Assembly (NCBI GenBank): GCA_963680875.1
Contig: OY804576.1
Span: 73,537,668 to 73,601,667 of the forward strand
Source of the DNA: Bathymodiolus brooksi
Taxonomy: Eukaryota; Mollusca; Bivalvia; Mytilida; Modiolidae
Direction: 5' to 3'
Length of the DNA stretch: 64,000 bases
In this document: positions 1-53,552 of the stretch, in pieces
Layout of the letters: every line of letters begins with the position of its first letter
Numbering within the stretch: the first letter of the stretch is position 1
The notes under the pieces: model-generated
Told to the model about the DNA's origin: nothing
What the model saw: the letters and a program-made list of their open reading frames with translations, nothing else
Databases searched by the model: none
Made by a program: the position numbers and the translations under genes

Positions 1-265
1 AGTTATATTGCTGGGTTTGCTAAATGCTCCACGGAACCCCTTTCCAAATTATTAACATCTATTTTATCAGAGGTCAAAACAGGGCTTCGGATTTACTGTG
101 ACACTAGCTACTCAATGGGTGGTGTGAATTCTGAAGAACTCTAAAGATCTTTTAAAGTACATACAATCAACGTAGATATAAATACATTATCTTAGGAAGG
201 GGCAAATCCTATTTTTGGTGGATGTGTTTTTCAACAGTCGATGTTGCCCGATGGGTACTGAACAA
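1..265 (+). pseudogene. Degenerate Penelope-like RT fragment
   Basis: The first ~150 bases read in one frame as a peptide with AKCSTEPLSKLLTSILSEVK, which matches the region before the catalytic core of the RT on the minus strand at 48381-50237. After a stop near 143, the part around 215-260 again reads like FGG..FQQ..MG, the stretch just before the RT 'GIPMGTNCAP' motif. Stops and gaps lie between, and the intervening ~60 residues are missing or unreadable. It is a dead relic cut by the window edge. The family assignment rests on the similarity between copies in this window; the link to Penelope-like elements is inference. Confidence 0.6.
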
Positions 266-1270
266 GTGTTGAAATATTTAGGATCAAATCCATTTTCAGG
301 ATGCTGTCCTAGTGTGGGAGAATCTTTCAACTAGTCAAAAACAAGTCGCAATTAACCAAATCTCTATTAAAAAAAAAAAACATCCTTTTATTTTGTTAAA
401 CTGGTCGTCAGCTTGACCAAAATGTATAAATGAAATTATTTTCCCCTGAACAAGGTCACATATTGGCTGAACCTCTGATACATTAAATTTTAATTAATTG
501 AAGGACCGGATCACATCATATATGTGTACACGTAGGTAAATATATTAAAATTAGAATTTGTTTTTATAGTCATGAAGTGCAGAAATATAATAAGAGTCAA
601 TTGTGTATATAAAGAATGCACAGAATTTGTCTATATTTATCAGGCTATGGGCTCTTGCTTAAACAGCTTTTGCAATTTTAAATGACTGTGCTAACATACT
701 AAGGTTGGTTGAATGAGCAGTTAGTGAGTGATTATTGCTTAACACCAAATGAGCAATTTTTCAGCCATATCATGGCCAGAACAAGTTACATTTAATGAGA
801 TGATGATGTCCTCTTTGTACCAGACCAATGTGCTTAGCTCACTGAAATGACAGTCAGTGGGTAGACATTTCACTTCACTATGACTCCAAGCCAACAAGTC
901 TTTGTTTTTACTCCTTAATGCTGCATGCTTAGTGGAGAAGCAACAAATACTGGTTTGGAGGCAGCTGGAGTCCAACAGATAAAACTACCAATACTTGGTC
1001 AACTTGTTCACTAATGTCATGTGAATTAAGTAAGAAAAGATGTGGATGTTAATGAATGCAAGAGAATATCCAACTTTATACTTGGGCACAAATTAAAGTA
1101 TGCTCCTTAACTGAAAAATATGGTTTCCATGTTCCAATATCAGTTTCCCTCCAATTGTTTTGAAATTTGTACACAATGTTTTTGACCACAATACACACCA
1201 TGTCAAGTTCAAGTTGGGCTATTATATCTTTTACATTCCTAGTTATTCTCCTGTATACTTTAGCTGGAAA
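266..1270. other. Unassigned AT-rich sequence
   Basis: I see no convincing coding region, RNA gene or transposon terminus here. A short ORF on the minus strand (739-975) has no recognisable motif and is probably chance. Confidence 0.5.
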
Positions 1271-1750
1271 CGGGGGGATTCGTCTTCTATGGGCACATTC
1301 TTCCTCACTAGTGGAGAAGTGACTGCTTACCCTTCCGGAGCACCTTAGTTCGCCCCTGTTTCCTGTTTTTTTTACTTGTCTTAGTGGGGTTCGTGCTGTT
1401 CATGTTATCAATTTACATGTTTTTAGTTCAGTGTTGTGATGTCCGTAATGATTTCCGTGTAAAAAGATGTTTGATTTGTCTCAACTCCCATTTGTCTTGT
1501 AGGGATTCATGTTTTATTTATGCTATTTGTATTTTTTATGTATACTGGTGTCCAACAAGATTTCCATATCAGATTATGTTCGTGTCGTTGAACAGTAACA
1601 CAACGGATGTCACATATGGAGCAGAACTGCTAACCCTTCTGGAGCACCTGAGTTCATCCCCGGTTTTTGGTCCGGTTCATGTTGCTCGATCTTTAGTTTT
1701 CTGTGTAGTGTTTTGTAGATATTTACAGATTCTGATTATCCCTTTGGTAT
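1271..1750 (+). repeat. Retroelement 3'-flank-like repeat, two divergent units
   Basis: Two stretches (about 1290-1440 and 1600-1740) share the phrase CTTCCGGAGCACC..GTTC followed by a GGTTCGTG-like segment and 'TGTAGTGTTTTGTAGAT'. The same phrase recurs at 56916-57010 and 57880-57975, where it follows an RT relic, so it is probably part of that element's 3' non-coding region. The 189-residue ORF across it (1384-1953) is hydrophobic and has no recognised domain. I take it as a chance frame. Confidence 0.45.
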
Positions 1751-1960
1751 CTCAAACTCTAGATCTCCTCTACAATATGTTTTATATAATTATACCTGCA
1801 ATAACCAATACTAGTAATGGAAGTATTATTATTTTTCAATGTTTTTCAACTGCAGGCCAGGGACTGTTTCACACTCATTTTATGGTACGAGTTGTGCTCA
1901 TTATTGAAGGCCCTGTCGTGATTTGTGATAAATGCATTGTTCCTTTCCTTTAATTACTGT

Positions 1961-2503
1961 TCAAGTGTAAAATGGGATGGTCTCACATATTCATTTATAT
2001 CCATATCCTTTTTAACTAAATTACTCTGTTCCAATACTTATAATGTCTGAATAGTTTCTTAATTCTATATTAATGCCCTTGGCATTTATCACCACATGGA
2101 GACAACTGTAATTTCATACATTTATTAAATAAACTTTTTGACTTGACCATTATTCTCAAAAGTTGGTTAAGATCTAGTCTCACAATTCTAAATACTTCTA
2201 AAGAACATGGTCAGACAATATTCAGGAACATGCATTAGTATACAAGCATAATGAAGAGTCAAGTCTTCTAGAATTTCATTATATGTTTTAGTAAATTATA
2301 AAGGATTAACAATGGACACATCTGAACTTCATTAGTGAATAGTGATGATTTATTGATAGATCTTATTCATTTTTGTATTATTGAACCGTTTCTTTTATTA
2401 TATGGAAGGGCCATCCTTGTCGTGATCGTATGGTAGTTGGATGCTACATTCAAGGTGAGTAAATTGAACTTTAATGACACAGAACAGTATGCATGTAAGT
2501 ATA
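1961..2503. other. Intergenic sequence with a SINE-B head relic
   Basis: Mostly AT-rich and unassigned. Around 2405-2450 a plus-strand relic of the tRNA-like SINE-B head can be seen (CGTGATCGTATGGTAGTTGG), without its tail. Confidence 0.4.
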
Positions 2504-2681
2504 CAGTCAAACCTGCCTTAAAGGGCACCTCTATATAACAAATCACTGTCTATAAAGGGCAGCCTCATATTTCCCATTGATGAATAGTGTCTATAATTTT
2601 AGCCTGTATATAAAGGGCACCTGCTTATAAAGACCACATTTTCAGGTTCCCTTGAGTGCCCTTTATACACAGGTTTGACTG
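2504..2681. mobile_element. 178-bp TA-flanked palindromic MITE (Tc1/mariner-pogo type)
   Basis: The element begins CAGTCAAACCTG and ends with its exact inverse, CAGGTTTGACTG, flanked by TA on both sides (2502-2503 and 2682-2683). The interior repeats GGGCA..TATAAAGG words in both orientations. It has no coding capacity. TA target sites and CAGT ends are typical of the Tc1/mariner-pogo group; membership is inferred from the ends only. Confidence 0.75.
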
Positions 2682-2683
2682 TA

Positions 2684-3037
2684 TATATATATTATATATA
2701 ATTGTCATATGCAACAGGACAAAACACAATAATATCAACATGTTGGATGGACAATCAAGCATATAGGTTTACTATAATCAAGGATGCTTCAGAGTAAAAA
2801 ATAAAATAACTGAAACCATCTAAACCCCCTTTCAAAAAGGTCATTTTTGAAATGTTCTGACAGTTTCCTACAACTTCCATATTTTTTTCACAGAAAAAAT
2901 AACTGAAATCAGTTAAATAACTGAAAAAAAATCATCACTGTATAATACATGATTCACAAATTTACATACAGACCCTTATCAGGTTTTTTTTTTCCAAAAA
3001 CAAAAATGATTTTAGTTATTTATGAAGCAGATAGATA
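2684..3037. other. AT-rich sequence downstream of TIMM50
   Basis: Homopolymer-rich intergenic DNA between a MITE and the inferred TIMM50 3' end. Nothing else is recognised. Confidence 0.4.
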
Positions 3038-3043
3038 TTTATT
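3038..3043 (-). promoter_or_regulatory. TIMM50: Candidate polyA signal of TIMM50
   Basis: AATAAA on the minus strand, about 165 nt downstream of the TIMM50 stop codon at 3207-3209. This is the first canonical signal I noticed in the 3' flank, so the 3' UTR would be short. Confidence 0.5.
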
Positions 3044-3206
3044 GCAACATTGTCATACAGTCAGTTATTATTAACAAACAATTAAAATAAACAGCAATAA
3101 AATACAAAAGTCTTGTGTATTGTTGCCAGTATTAAAAGCTATGTCTAACTTATGTCAAAACATAAACTATTTTTCTCAAAACATGTATGCAATATCAAAA
3201 TAATCA

Positions 3207-46990
<43,784 letters not shown>

Positions 46991-47171
46991 TTTAAACACA
47001 GACTCATGGGTAAACAAAAGTATCGATAAGCGCCAAAATCAAATTCAATCTTCACATTCGAACTTCCCACGCATCGATTGTTTGGGTGAATGTTAGATAA
47101 CATGAGCATCACTCAACTATTGCTCATTACGACATTGGGAACTGATGCAAGAAAACTTCGGAGGGATAATC
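46991..47171. promoter_or_regulatory. TIMM50 5' flank, possible bidirectional promoter
   Basis: Only 181 bp separate the TIMM50 ATG from an ATG on the other strand that opens a short exon-like frame. I see no clear TATA box. Divergent housekeeping pairs of this spacing are common, so shared promoter activity is an inference. Confidence 0.4.
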
Positions 47172-47238
47172 ATGAAACTGGAGCCGTATAGGGTGGAGTC
47201 GCGGAGAGTCAACACTCCTGACGGGAAGAAGAAGAAAG
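47172..47238 (+). CDS. Possible first exon of a divergent gene
   Basis: The ATG starts a frame encoding MKLEPYRVESRRVNTPDGKK and two more lysines, then ends at G|GTTGGT, a GT donor of modest quality. The peptide is charged and not transposon-like. The frame would otherwise stop after about ten more codons. I do not recognise the protein, and no continuing exon is identifiable on the plus strand before the window end, which is filled with mobile elements. It may equally be non-coding 5' flank of TIMM50. Confidence 0.3.
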
Positions 47239-47338
47239 GTTGGTTCGTAACTGTGTCGATTCGTAACTGATACGATTCTTACATCATACACTGATACAGT
47301 AGCCTAGTGCTGTACCGCGTTTGGCCATATACAAATTA

Positions 47339-47775
47339 CAATATTGAAAAAAATAATCCTGACGTCGGACATATACAGTATGTGGTCAAAAGTATTGCCA
47401 CATGTAAAAAAAAATCCCTATATAATCAACCAAAACCATATTTGTACATAATTTAAACATAACAAATAAAAATTGACTTTGATTTTCCTATAGATCTATA
47501 TTTCAACTAAAAATAAATCCTAAAAATTAACAATCCTGTTTGAATTATGTACAAATAAAAACCACTCATATAAACATAATGAGCAACTAAACAATCAAAA
47601 TATAGACAATTCTGAATGTTTTGGTGTGAAATTTGCTAAAATCTATCCAGAAATGACTTCACAATAATTTTTTGAAAAAATATGGTTTTGGTTGATTATA
47701 TGTTAATGTATAGGGTTTTTTTTTTACATGTGGCAATACTTTTGCGACGTCAGAATTATTTTTTGTCAATATTGA
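47339..47775. mobile_element. Fold-back MITE, ~437 bp
   Basis: Long imperfect inverted repeats: AATATTGA at both ends, then CTGACGTCG, AAAAGTATTGCCACATG and 'ATAATCAACCAAAACCATAT' (left) with inverse matches on the right. The left arm has 19 extra bases (GACATATACAGTATGTGGT). No coding sequence. Confidence 0.75.
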
Positions 47776-47786
47776 TTGCAGTACAC

Positions 47787-47970
47787 AGATCTTGGTATCG
47801 GAATATAAACTTTTTAAGAGATCGAATAAGGCGAATCTTTTTATAGCCCTGGTCCAGTAGCCTGTTTCTCAGATGAAGATGACGTTTCAGGAAATCAGAA
47901 TAATTGCTACTGGCCCTTGCATAGCGAATCAATTGCGAGATGTAAACACCATATGCAGGAGAAGCTGGTA
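47787..47970 (-). repeat. 184-bp duplicate of the RT C-terminal coding segment
   Basis: Identical by eye over 184 bp to 48451-48634, which codes for part of the RT C-terminus. It lies 3' of the RT in the element's own orientation, separated by ~480 bp. Confidence 0.9.
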
Positions 47971-48380
47971 GAATAAATACGTGTCCGATTCCGATAAAAC
48001 GTTTCCTGAAACAAATAAGGGTAATAACAAATTTACCGAACTCCGAACAATCTTACAAAGGGAAAGTCAAAACTCATAATTATATAAACAGACAAAATCA
48101 GTCAACAACCGGAAAACTGTGAAAACCGTAATGACCCTGACTTGGTACAGGCATTTCTAAAGAAATGGTGGGTTGAATCAGATTTTAAGGCGCCAAACCT
48201 CCCGCTCTCATTACGGTTCAAAGGTTCCGGCTGTCACTATAACAGTATTTAAATACAGGAACAAAATAGGTAAAATAGTTGTCAAAGCAGTACCATATTC
48301 GGTGACGTAAATGTCAAAAATATTTTTACGTCACACATTGACAAAAAAAATATCCCTGACATTTGTTGACTTCTTTATCT

Positions 48381-50237
48381 TTATACATTTTCACTATATG
48401 AAAATGCATCGCTTATAATTTTTTCTGCAGAGACGGAATATATTTCGACAAGATCTTGGTATCGGAATATAAACTTTTTAAGAGATCGAATAAGGCGAAT
48501 CTTTTTATAGCCCTGGTCCAGTAGCCTGTTTCTCAGATGAAGATGACGTTTCAGGAAATCAGAATAATTGCTACTGGCCCTTGCATAGCGAATCAATTGC
48601 GAGATGTAAACACCATATGCAGGAGAAGCTGGTATATTGCTGCACATGTTTGGAAAATTTATGATTTTAAAATTGAAGTCGTCCCGCTTATCATAAATTT
48701 TAGTACTGAGTTGACCACTGTCGTCAAATTCGAGGTATAAGTCCAAAAATGATGCGGACGAAGCTGTATCGGTGGTCTCTTTAACTTCCAGCTCTGGAGG
48801 ATATATCAATGGAAGAAATTCTGCAAATCTAGAATTATTGATAGATAAAACGTCATCAATATACCTGTATGTGAAATTAAAGGCTCTAGCCTCATGAATC
48901 TTCTTATCTTTTACAAGCTTTTGAAGAAACTCCGACTCATATGAGTATAAAAATAAATCGGCTAGAAGAGGGGCACAATTCGTACCCATTGGTATGCCGA
49001 CGACCTGCTGAAACAGTGTCCCTCCAAAGGAGACAAATATGTTATCGATGAGGAACTCCAGCATACTGATCACTTGTTCCTCGGAGTAGCATGTTTTACC
49101 TTTTTGAATTTTGTTTGAAAAATATGTGGAATTGTAGCCTAACACAACAAATTTTGAGCCATAGTTTCTATGACTAAAAGCTTTATGAATCGTTTCTTTT
49201 AAGCAGGTTTTTAATTTGTCATGCGGTAGGGTGGTATATAGTGTTGAAAAATCAAAAGTTTTGATGGAGGATACCTGAGAGAAAGATCTTGATTTCAGGT
49301 TATCCAAAAGATCTTTAGAGTTTTTCAAAATCCACATGTGATTTATGCCACTACGCGAGTAAACAGTTTCACAATATTTCTGTTGTCCCTTTTTACTGCA
49401 GACAGAATCTTTGTCAGGTGAATAGACAATTCTTTCGTCGAACAAGTTGATGATCCCGCTATGTACCTTTCTTTGTATGGTGTCTTATGGAGTTTAGGTA
49501 TCCAATATAAATAGGGTAAATCCTCAGACTCTTTACCAGAGGGAATGTTTAAAGAGGTCATTAATGATCTGTGGTTAGCTAGGATTTCATCTTTGTCGAA
49601 CGAAGTTTGTTTGTATGTGGTATTACTAGAGGTGTTGCTATTTATGCCTAATTCCTTGATTAGGCATTCGAAGTAATATGATTTACATACAAACACGATA
49701 TTGTTGGAAGCCTTGTCCGCAGGAACGATAACATATTTGTCATGAAGAGAGGAAAGACACTTGAACAGCTTCTTGGTCTTTAAATACAGACATAGGTCGA
49801 CTATTAACACAATTTTTTAGTTTGTGAATCCGACCTTGTACTAGAGACCTAATTGTTCTAACCCAGTCTGACAAGGACTCTAACTCAGGATCTTGGTCTA
49901 CTTCTCTCTTTATCCACCTTCTGGCATAATCTTCAACAGCATCCATAATTAACTTGAAATTATGTTTCCAATTGATGTGTTGAGGTTCTCTGAATTTAGG
50001 ACCATGAGAAATCACCTTTCGGAGACTCTCATGTTGAATGATATTCAGATCACCAGTGATTACATGTCCAGATGGGTTGTATTGAAAAGGAGAGTGGGAG
50101 CAGTCACAAGTCAGAGGGTTCTTTTTTTCAAATTTAAGGTGTCTTGTTTCAGTAAACACAATTATTACATATTTAGTTAAAATAAAGGCATTTTTGTATG
50201 ACCAATCTGACCGGAAGTAGACTGTCCATATTTTCAC
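48381..50237 (-). pseudogene. Penelope-like reverse transcriptase, frameshifted
   Basis: Three overlapping frames form one protein. The N-terminal part (50237 down to ~49800) has a C-D-C motif, GHVITGDLNII and GPKFREPQHINWKHNF. The middle (to ~49360) has YVIVPADKASNNIVFV and YLYWIPKLHKTPYKERYIAG. The C-terminal part (to a stop at 48381) has FDFSTLYTTLPHDKL, GIPMGTNCAPLLADLFLYSY, the catalytic YIDDVL, and a basic tail. The ADK, PKLHK, FDFS and YIDD blocks follow the order of Penelope-like RTs. I see no GIY-YIG endonuclease. Frames change near 49800 and 49360, so the copy is inactive. Downstream (48100-48260) lies a segment with CCATTTCTTTAGAAATGCC, probably its 3' non-coding region. Confidence 0.8.
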
Positions 50238-50324
50238 ACCCCGGGAAAATAACCGGTTATTAAGTGCGCCTCAGACAAAATAAACAACTTCCGGTGTTTA
50301 CGTCTGCAGATGACAACATGGGAA

Positions 50325-50650
50325 GTAACACGAAAGATTTATTCAAATATCTGAAACTGATACTGAGACATTCATACAGTCTATGAAAAATGACAATACT
50401 TGGAAAAAATACAAAAAGTGATGTGAAACTTTTCAATGAGTAGCTTCACAAAGAGAATATCGAGGATATCGAGAAAGTCAATTTGGACCAATAAGGCAAT
50501 ATTTGACAAGATTTTTTCTGTCAGTAAGAAATCATGAAATCGTAAAGGAGAAGAATATGAACCAGATACGTTGAAGTCGTTTCAAGCGTCAGTTAGCAGA
50601 TACTTGATGGAAAAAACTAAAACCAATATCATGTTAGACAGAGAGTTCAC
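50325..50650 (+). pseudogene. Crypton/DUF3504-like (KCTD1_15-type) fragment
   Basis: Across three frames the sequence reads DTETFIQSMKNDNTWKKYK, then DVKLFNE-LHKENIEDIEKV, then RFFLSVRN, then EPDTLKSFQASVSRYLMEK, then a DREFTHSR end. This is the pattern of the N-terminal, core-binding part of the Crypton-like recombinase family found in many invertebrates. Several stops and small indels break it. The C-terminal catalytic half is absent because an unrelated LINE sequence begins at about 50655. Confidence 0.55.
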
Positions 50651-51681
50651 ACATTCAAGAATCATATGGCATAAATGAGAACATTCTATCATGGCTTGAA
50701 GCATGGCTCACGCAACGAGAACAGCAAGTGACCATAGAAGGAGACAAATCTAGTACAGCCAAAGTAACATCTGGTGTACCACAGGGAACGGTACTAGAAA
50801 CTTTGATGTTCCTTTTATATATCAACGATATAGGCAATGACATCACATCCAAAATTCGCCTATTTGCAGATGATAGCCTAATATACTTAATAGCAATATC
50901 CACCAAAAACGATTGCAAACGGCTACAACAAGATCTTGACAGAATGGTTAATTGGACTAAAACATGGCAGATGATTTTCAACCCTCTGAAATGCTATGTT
51001 CTAAAGATTACAAAAAAGAAGAAAACAGTAGACTTCGACTATAACATCAATGGACAAACCTTAGAAACAGTAGCATCAAATCCATACCTAGGAGCTGAAC
51101 TCACGAACACCATGTCTTGGGACAAACAAGTTCAGAAAGTTGTAGCGAAAGGAAATAAAGCACTAGGCTTCATACATAAAAATGTAGGATCATGTCCAGA
51201 GGAGGTAAAGAAACAAGCATACCTTGCGTTTGTCCGACCTCACCTTGAGTATGCCAGCAGCGCTTGGGACCCTCATCTCCAAAAACATATTTAACAGATT
51301 GAGATGGTCCAACGCCGAGCAGCACGCTTCATCAAAAGCAACTACTCAAGAGACCCTGGTACAGTGACAACATTACTTGAACAACTGGAATTACCACCAC
51401 ATTCAACAAGGAGAAAAATAGTCCGTATCACACTTTTACATAAAGCCATCCATGAAAAAGTAACGATACCAATACCATCCTACATCATTAAACCAACGAG
51501 AACTTCGAGATTCCATCATCCGAAGAAATACATACAAATTAGACCGAAAAAAGATATTTACAAATACAGTTTCTTCCCACGTACCATCAGGGATTGGAAC
51601 CAACTATCAGATGAACTGTTGGACATGGAGAGCAGTGCGGAATTTAAGAGCGGACTCACTAAGCTCTACTACGGTGGCTGA
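50651..51681 (+). pseudogene. LINE (non-LTR) reverse transcriptase fragment
   Basis: In one frame: YGINENILSWLEAWLTQREQ, SGVPQGTVL, FLLYINDIG, catalytic LFADDSLIYL, WQMIFNPLKC, YLGAELTNTMSWDKQV, VRPHLEYASSAWDPH. After an in-frame TAA at 51292-51294 it continues MVQRRAARFI and PRTIRDWNQL to a stop at 51681. This is the thumb and palm region of a Jockey/CR1-like RT. The usual GPL after VLG is changed to ETL. The endonuclease and N-terminal RT parts are missing, so it is a 5'-truncated relic. Confidence 0.85.
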
Positions 51682-52168
51682 ACAACATGAGCAAAAGATG
51701 ATGATTTTATCCTGATTTTAATCACTTGTAAATACATACACTTTTGGGACTTTACTGTATATTAATAATTTTGTCATGTTGGAGGACGTCACAAATACTT
51801 GAGTGATGGGTCAACGACCTTTTTCAAGTCAACACCATAGATAGATGTCTTGTCGGCCAAAAGAAAAGACTTGAAAGGCAAAGGTTAATGGAAACAGAAA
51901 AAGGAGGGCAGACCCCTTTACTCGAGAGGAGATTGAATTATTCTATCAGAAAAACTTACTCGGAGCCAGTAAGTAAAATAATACTGCCCATTTTTCTCAT
52001 ACCACGGAAAGAAGTGACCATTTTGCAAAATGTTGTACAATACATATAACATTTGAGTGATTTTAAGTGTACACAGAATATATCATCCTTCACAGTCTAA
52101 AAATGTCCCTGAAACTGAAACAATAAAGTAAAACAAGGTACAATGTCGGAAGTATGTAATAAATAGTT
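51682..52168. other. Post-LINE sequence, nothing recognised
   Basis: May contain the LINE 3' UTR. No polyA tail or simple repeat terminus was found. Confidence 0.35.
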
Positions 52169-52297
52169 TAATACATGGGCATTTCCATATTGGCCTGGTT
52201 ATCATCCCTCGACCCATATATGCCCTCGACTTCGTCTCGGGCCAATATGTGTGTCTCGGGATGATAACCAGGCCAATATGGAAATGCCCATGTATTA
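52169..52297. repeat. Perfect 40-bp inverted repeat
   Basis: Arms 52169-52208 and 52258-52297 are exact reverse complements (starting TAATACATGGGCATTTCC), separated by 49 bp with a further imperfect inverted match (TATATGCCCTCGAC / CTCGGGCCAATATG). It could be a tiny MITE or a strong hairpin. Confidence 0.9.
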
Positions 52298-52332
52298 ATC
52301 TGTATTTATTTTCGAGTTATTTCCCCTTTTAT

Positions 52333-53548
52333 TTACTTTCATCGTCTGCTTTCATCCCAAGGTTTTTCAGGGGGGAAAATCGGTGAACTACTGAACATTA
52401 AATCACAGACCGTTCAGAATTTCTTAAAACGTTACCGTGAGCGTGGCAACATTGAAAATGTTTCTCGAAGTGGAAGGGAAAAAAGATGCACCCGCCGGAC
52501 CTTATTGCGTATTGTTCGGAGCAACAGCCGATCAACTTTAAAGAGCGTGACAGCTAAACATGACAACAGGGCTATTTTTAAATATTCAATTAGATCAGTT
52601 AGACTACGACTTTTTGATTCAGGTTTCAAACGCTGGCCTGTGTCCAAGAAAATTACGATAGGTCCATTCAATCGGGAATGACGACTTCGATTTTGTAGGT
52701 TCAACTAAACTGATCCGTTGAAAACGACTGAGCTAAGATCATTTTTAGTGATGAAACGAAAGTAGAGATTGGTGCTGCCAAAAAAAATAATGTATTGAGG
52801 AAGGATGAACGCCTCCACCCTGACTGTTGGTGTTGTCCCAAATAAAGACAGAAACGTCAAGTTCTCGGCTATATTTTGGGGCTGTAGTGTATTACCTACG
52901 TTGGAGTAGGGACACTCACCCCAGTTCATGGAAACATTCACAGTGAGAAGCAGGGCCGGATTTAGATAAAAAGAGACCCTAGGCTATTCTACTTGCGAGG
53001 CCCCTCCCAATCCCCACCTTTGTGAATAGAGCCTACTGAAAGAGAATTTTACACAAAATTCAATGAAGTCGAGAATGATGACAGATGCTTTAAATTCCGC
53101 AATTCACAATTCCTCATCTAAAGAAAATTAGCCATGACATTGAAGCTAATTTGATATCTGACAACAGCTTGTTTTTTCATCTTATCTATCTCACTGCTTT
53201 TATGGAAGGACAAAATTAACACGAAAATCAATGCTATTGTCGACTTTTACGGTAAGAAAGGTCTTATAGTCTATGACAATGACAAAAATATTATACACGT
53301 TGGCCAGAGCTAGATGTTGAGGACATAGGCTTCAGCCTACCTAGCTGCGGAACCGTAGCCCTTTATGGTTCTTTTTTTTTCTTTTCTTTTTGGCAGACCA
53401 TACCAAGCCTATAGGGAAATCCGGCACTGGTGAGAAGTATATTTCGATTCTCGATGACAATTTGTGGCCTGCTGTTCCCAGGCATTTTGCAAATAACCGG
53501 TGGACTTTGCAATCGGACAATGCTCCGTGTCATGTTTCCCGGCGGACT
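52333..53548 (+). pseudogene. Tc1/mariner transposase, split by a hAT MITE
   Basis: Pieces in several frames follow the Tc1 order. The helix-turn-helix reads IGELLNIKSQTVQNFLKRYR and ERGNIENVSRSGR. Then come FSDETKVEIG with the first catalytic D, FSAIFWGCS, and, after an insertion at 52951-53429, YISILDDNLWPAVPRHF and SDNAPCHVSRRT with the second D. Removing the insertion and one 8-bp flank brings the 'NIHSEKYISIL' frame together. The end is lost where the large palindrome begins at 53553. Stops and frameshifts show it is inactive. Confidence 0.8.
52951..53429. mobile_element. 479-bp hAT-type MITE with 8-bp target duplication
   Basis: Ends CAGGGCCGGATTTA and, inverted, CAGTGCCGGATTTC. GTGAGAAG flanks both sides exactly (52943-52950, 53430-53437). 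The interior has no transposase. The insertion splits a Tc1 transposase. Confidence 0.92.
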
Positions 53549-53552
53549 ATAG

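Noticed and set aside
1384..1953. 189-residue hydrophobic ORF
   Set aside because: It runs across a dispersed repeat phrase also found at 56.9 and 57.9 kb. No domain, splice or start context supports it.
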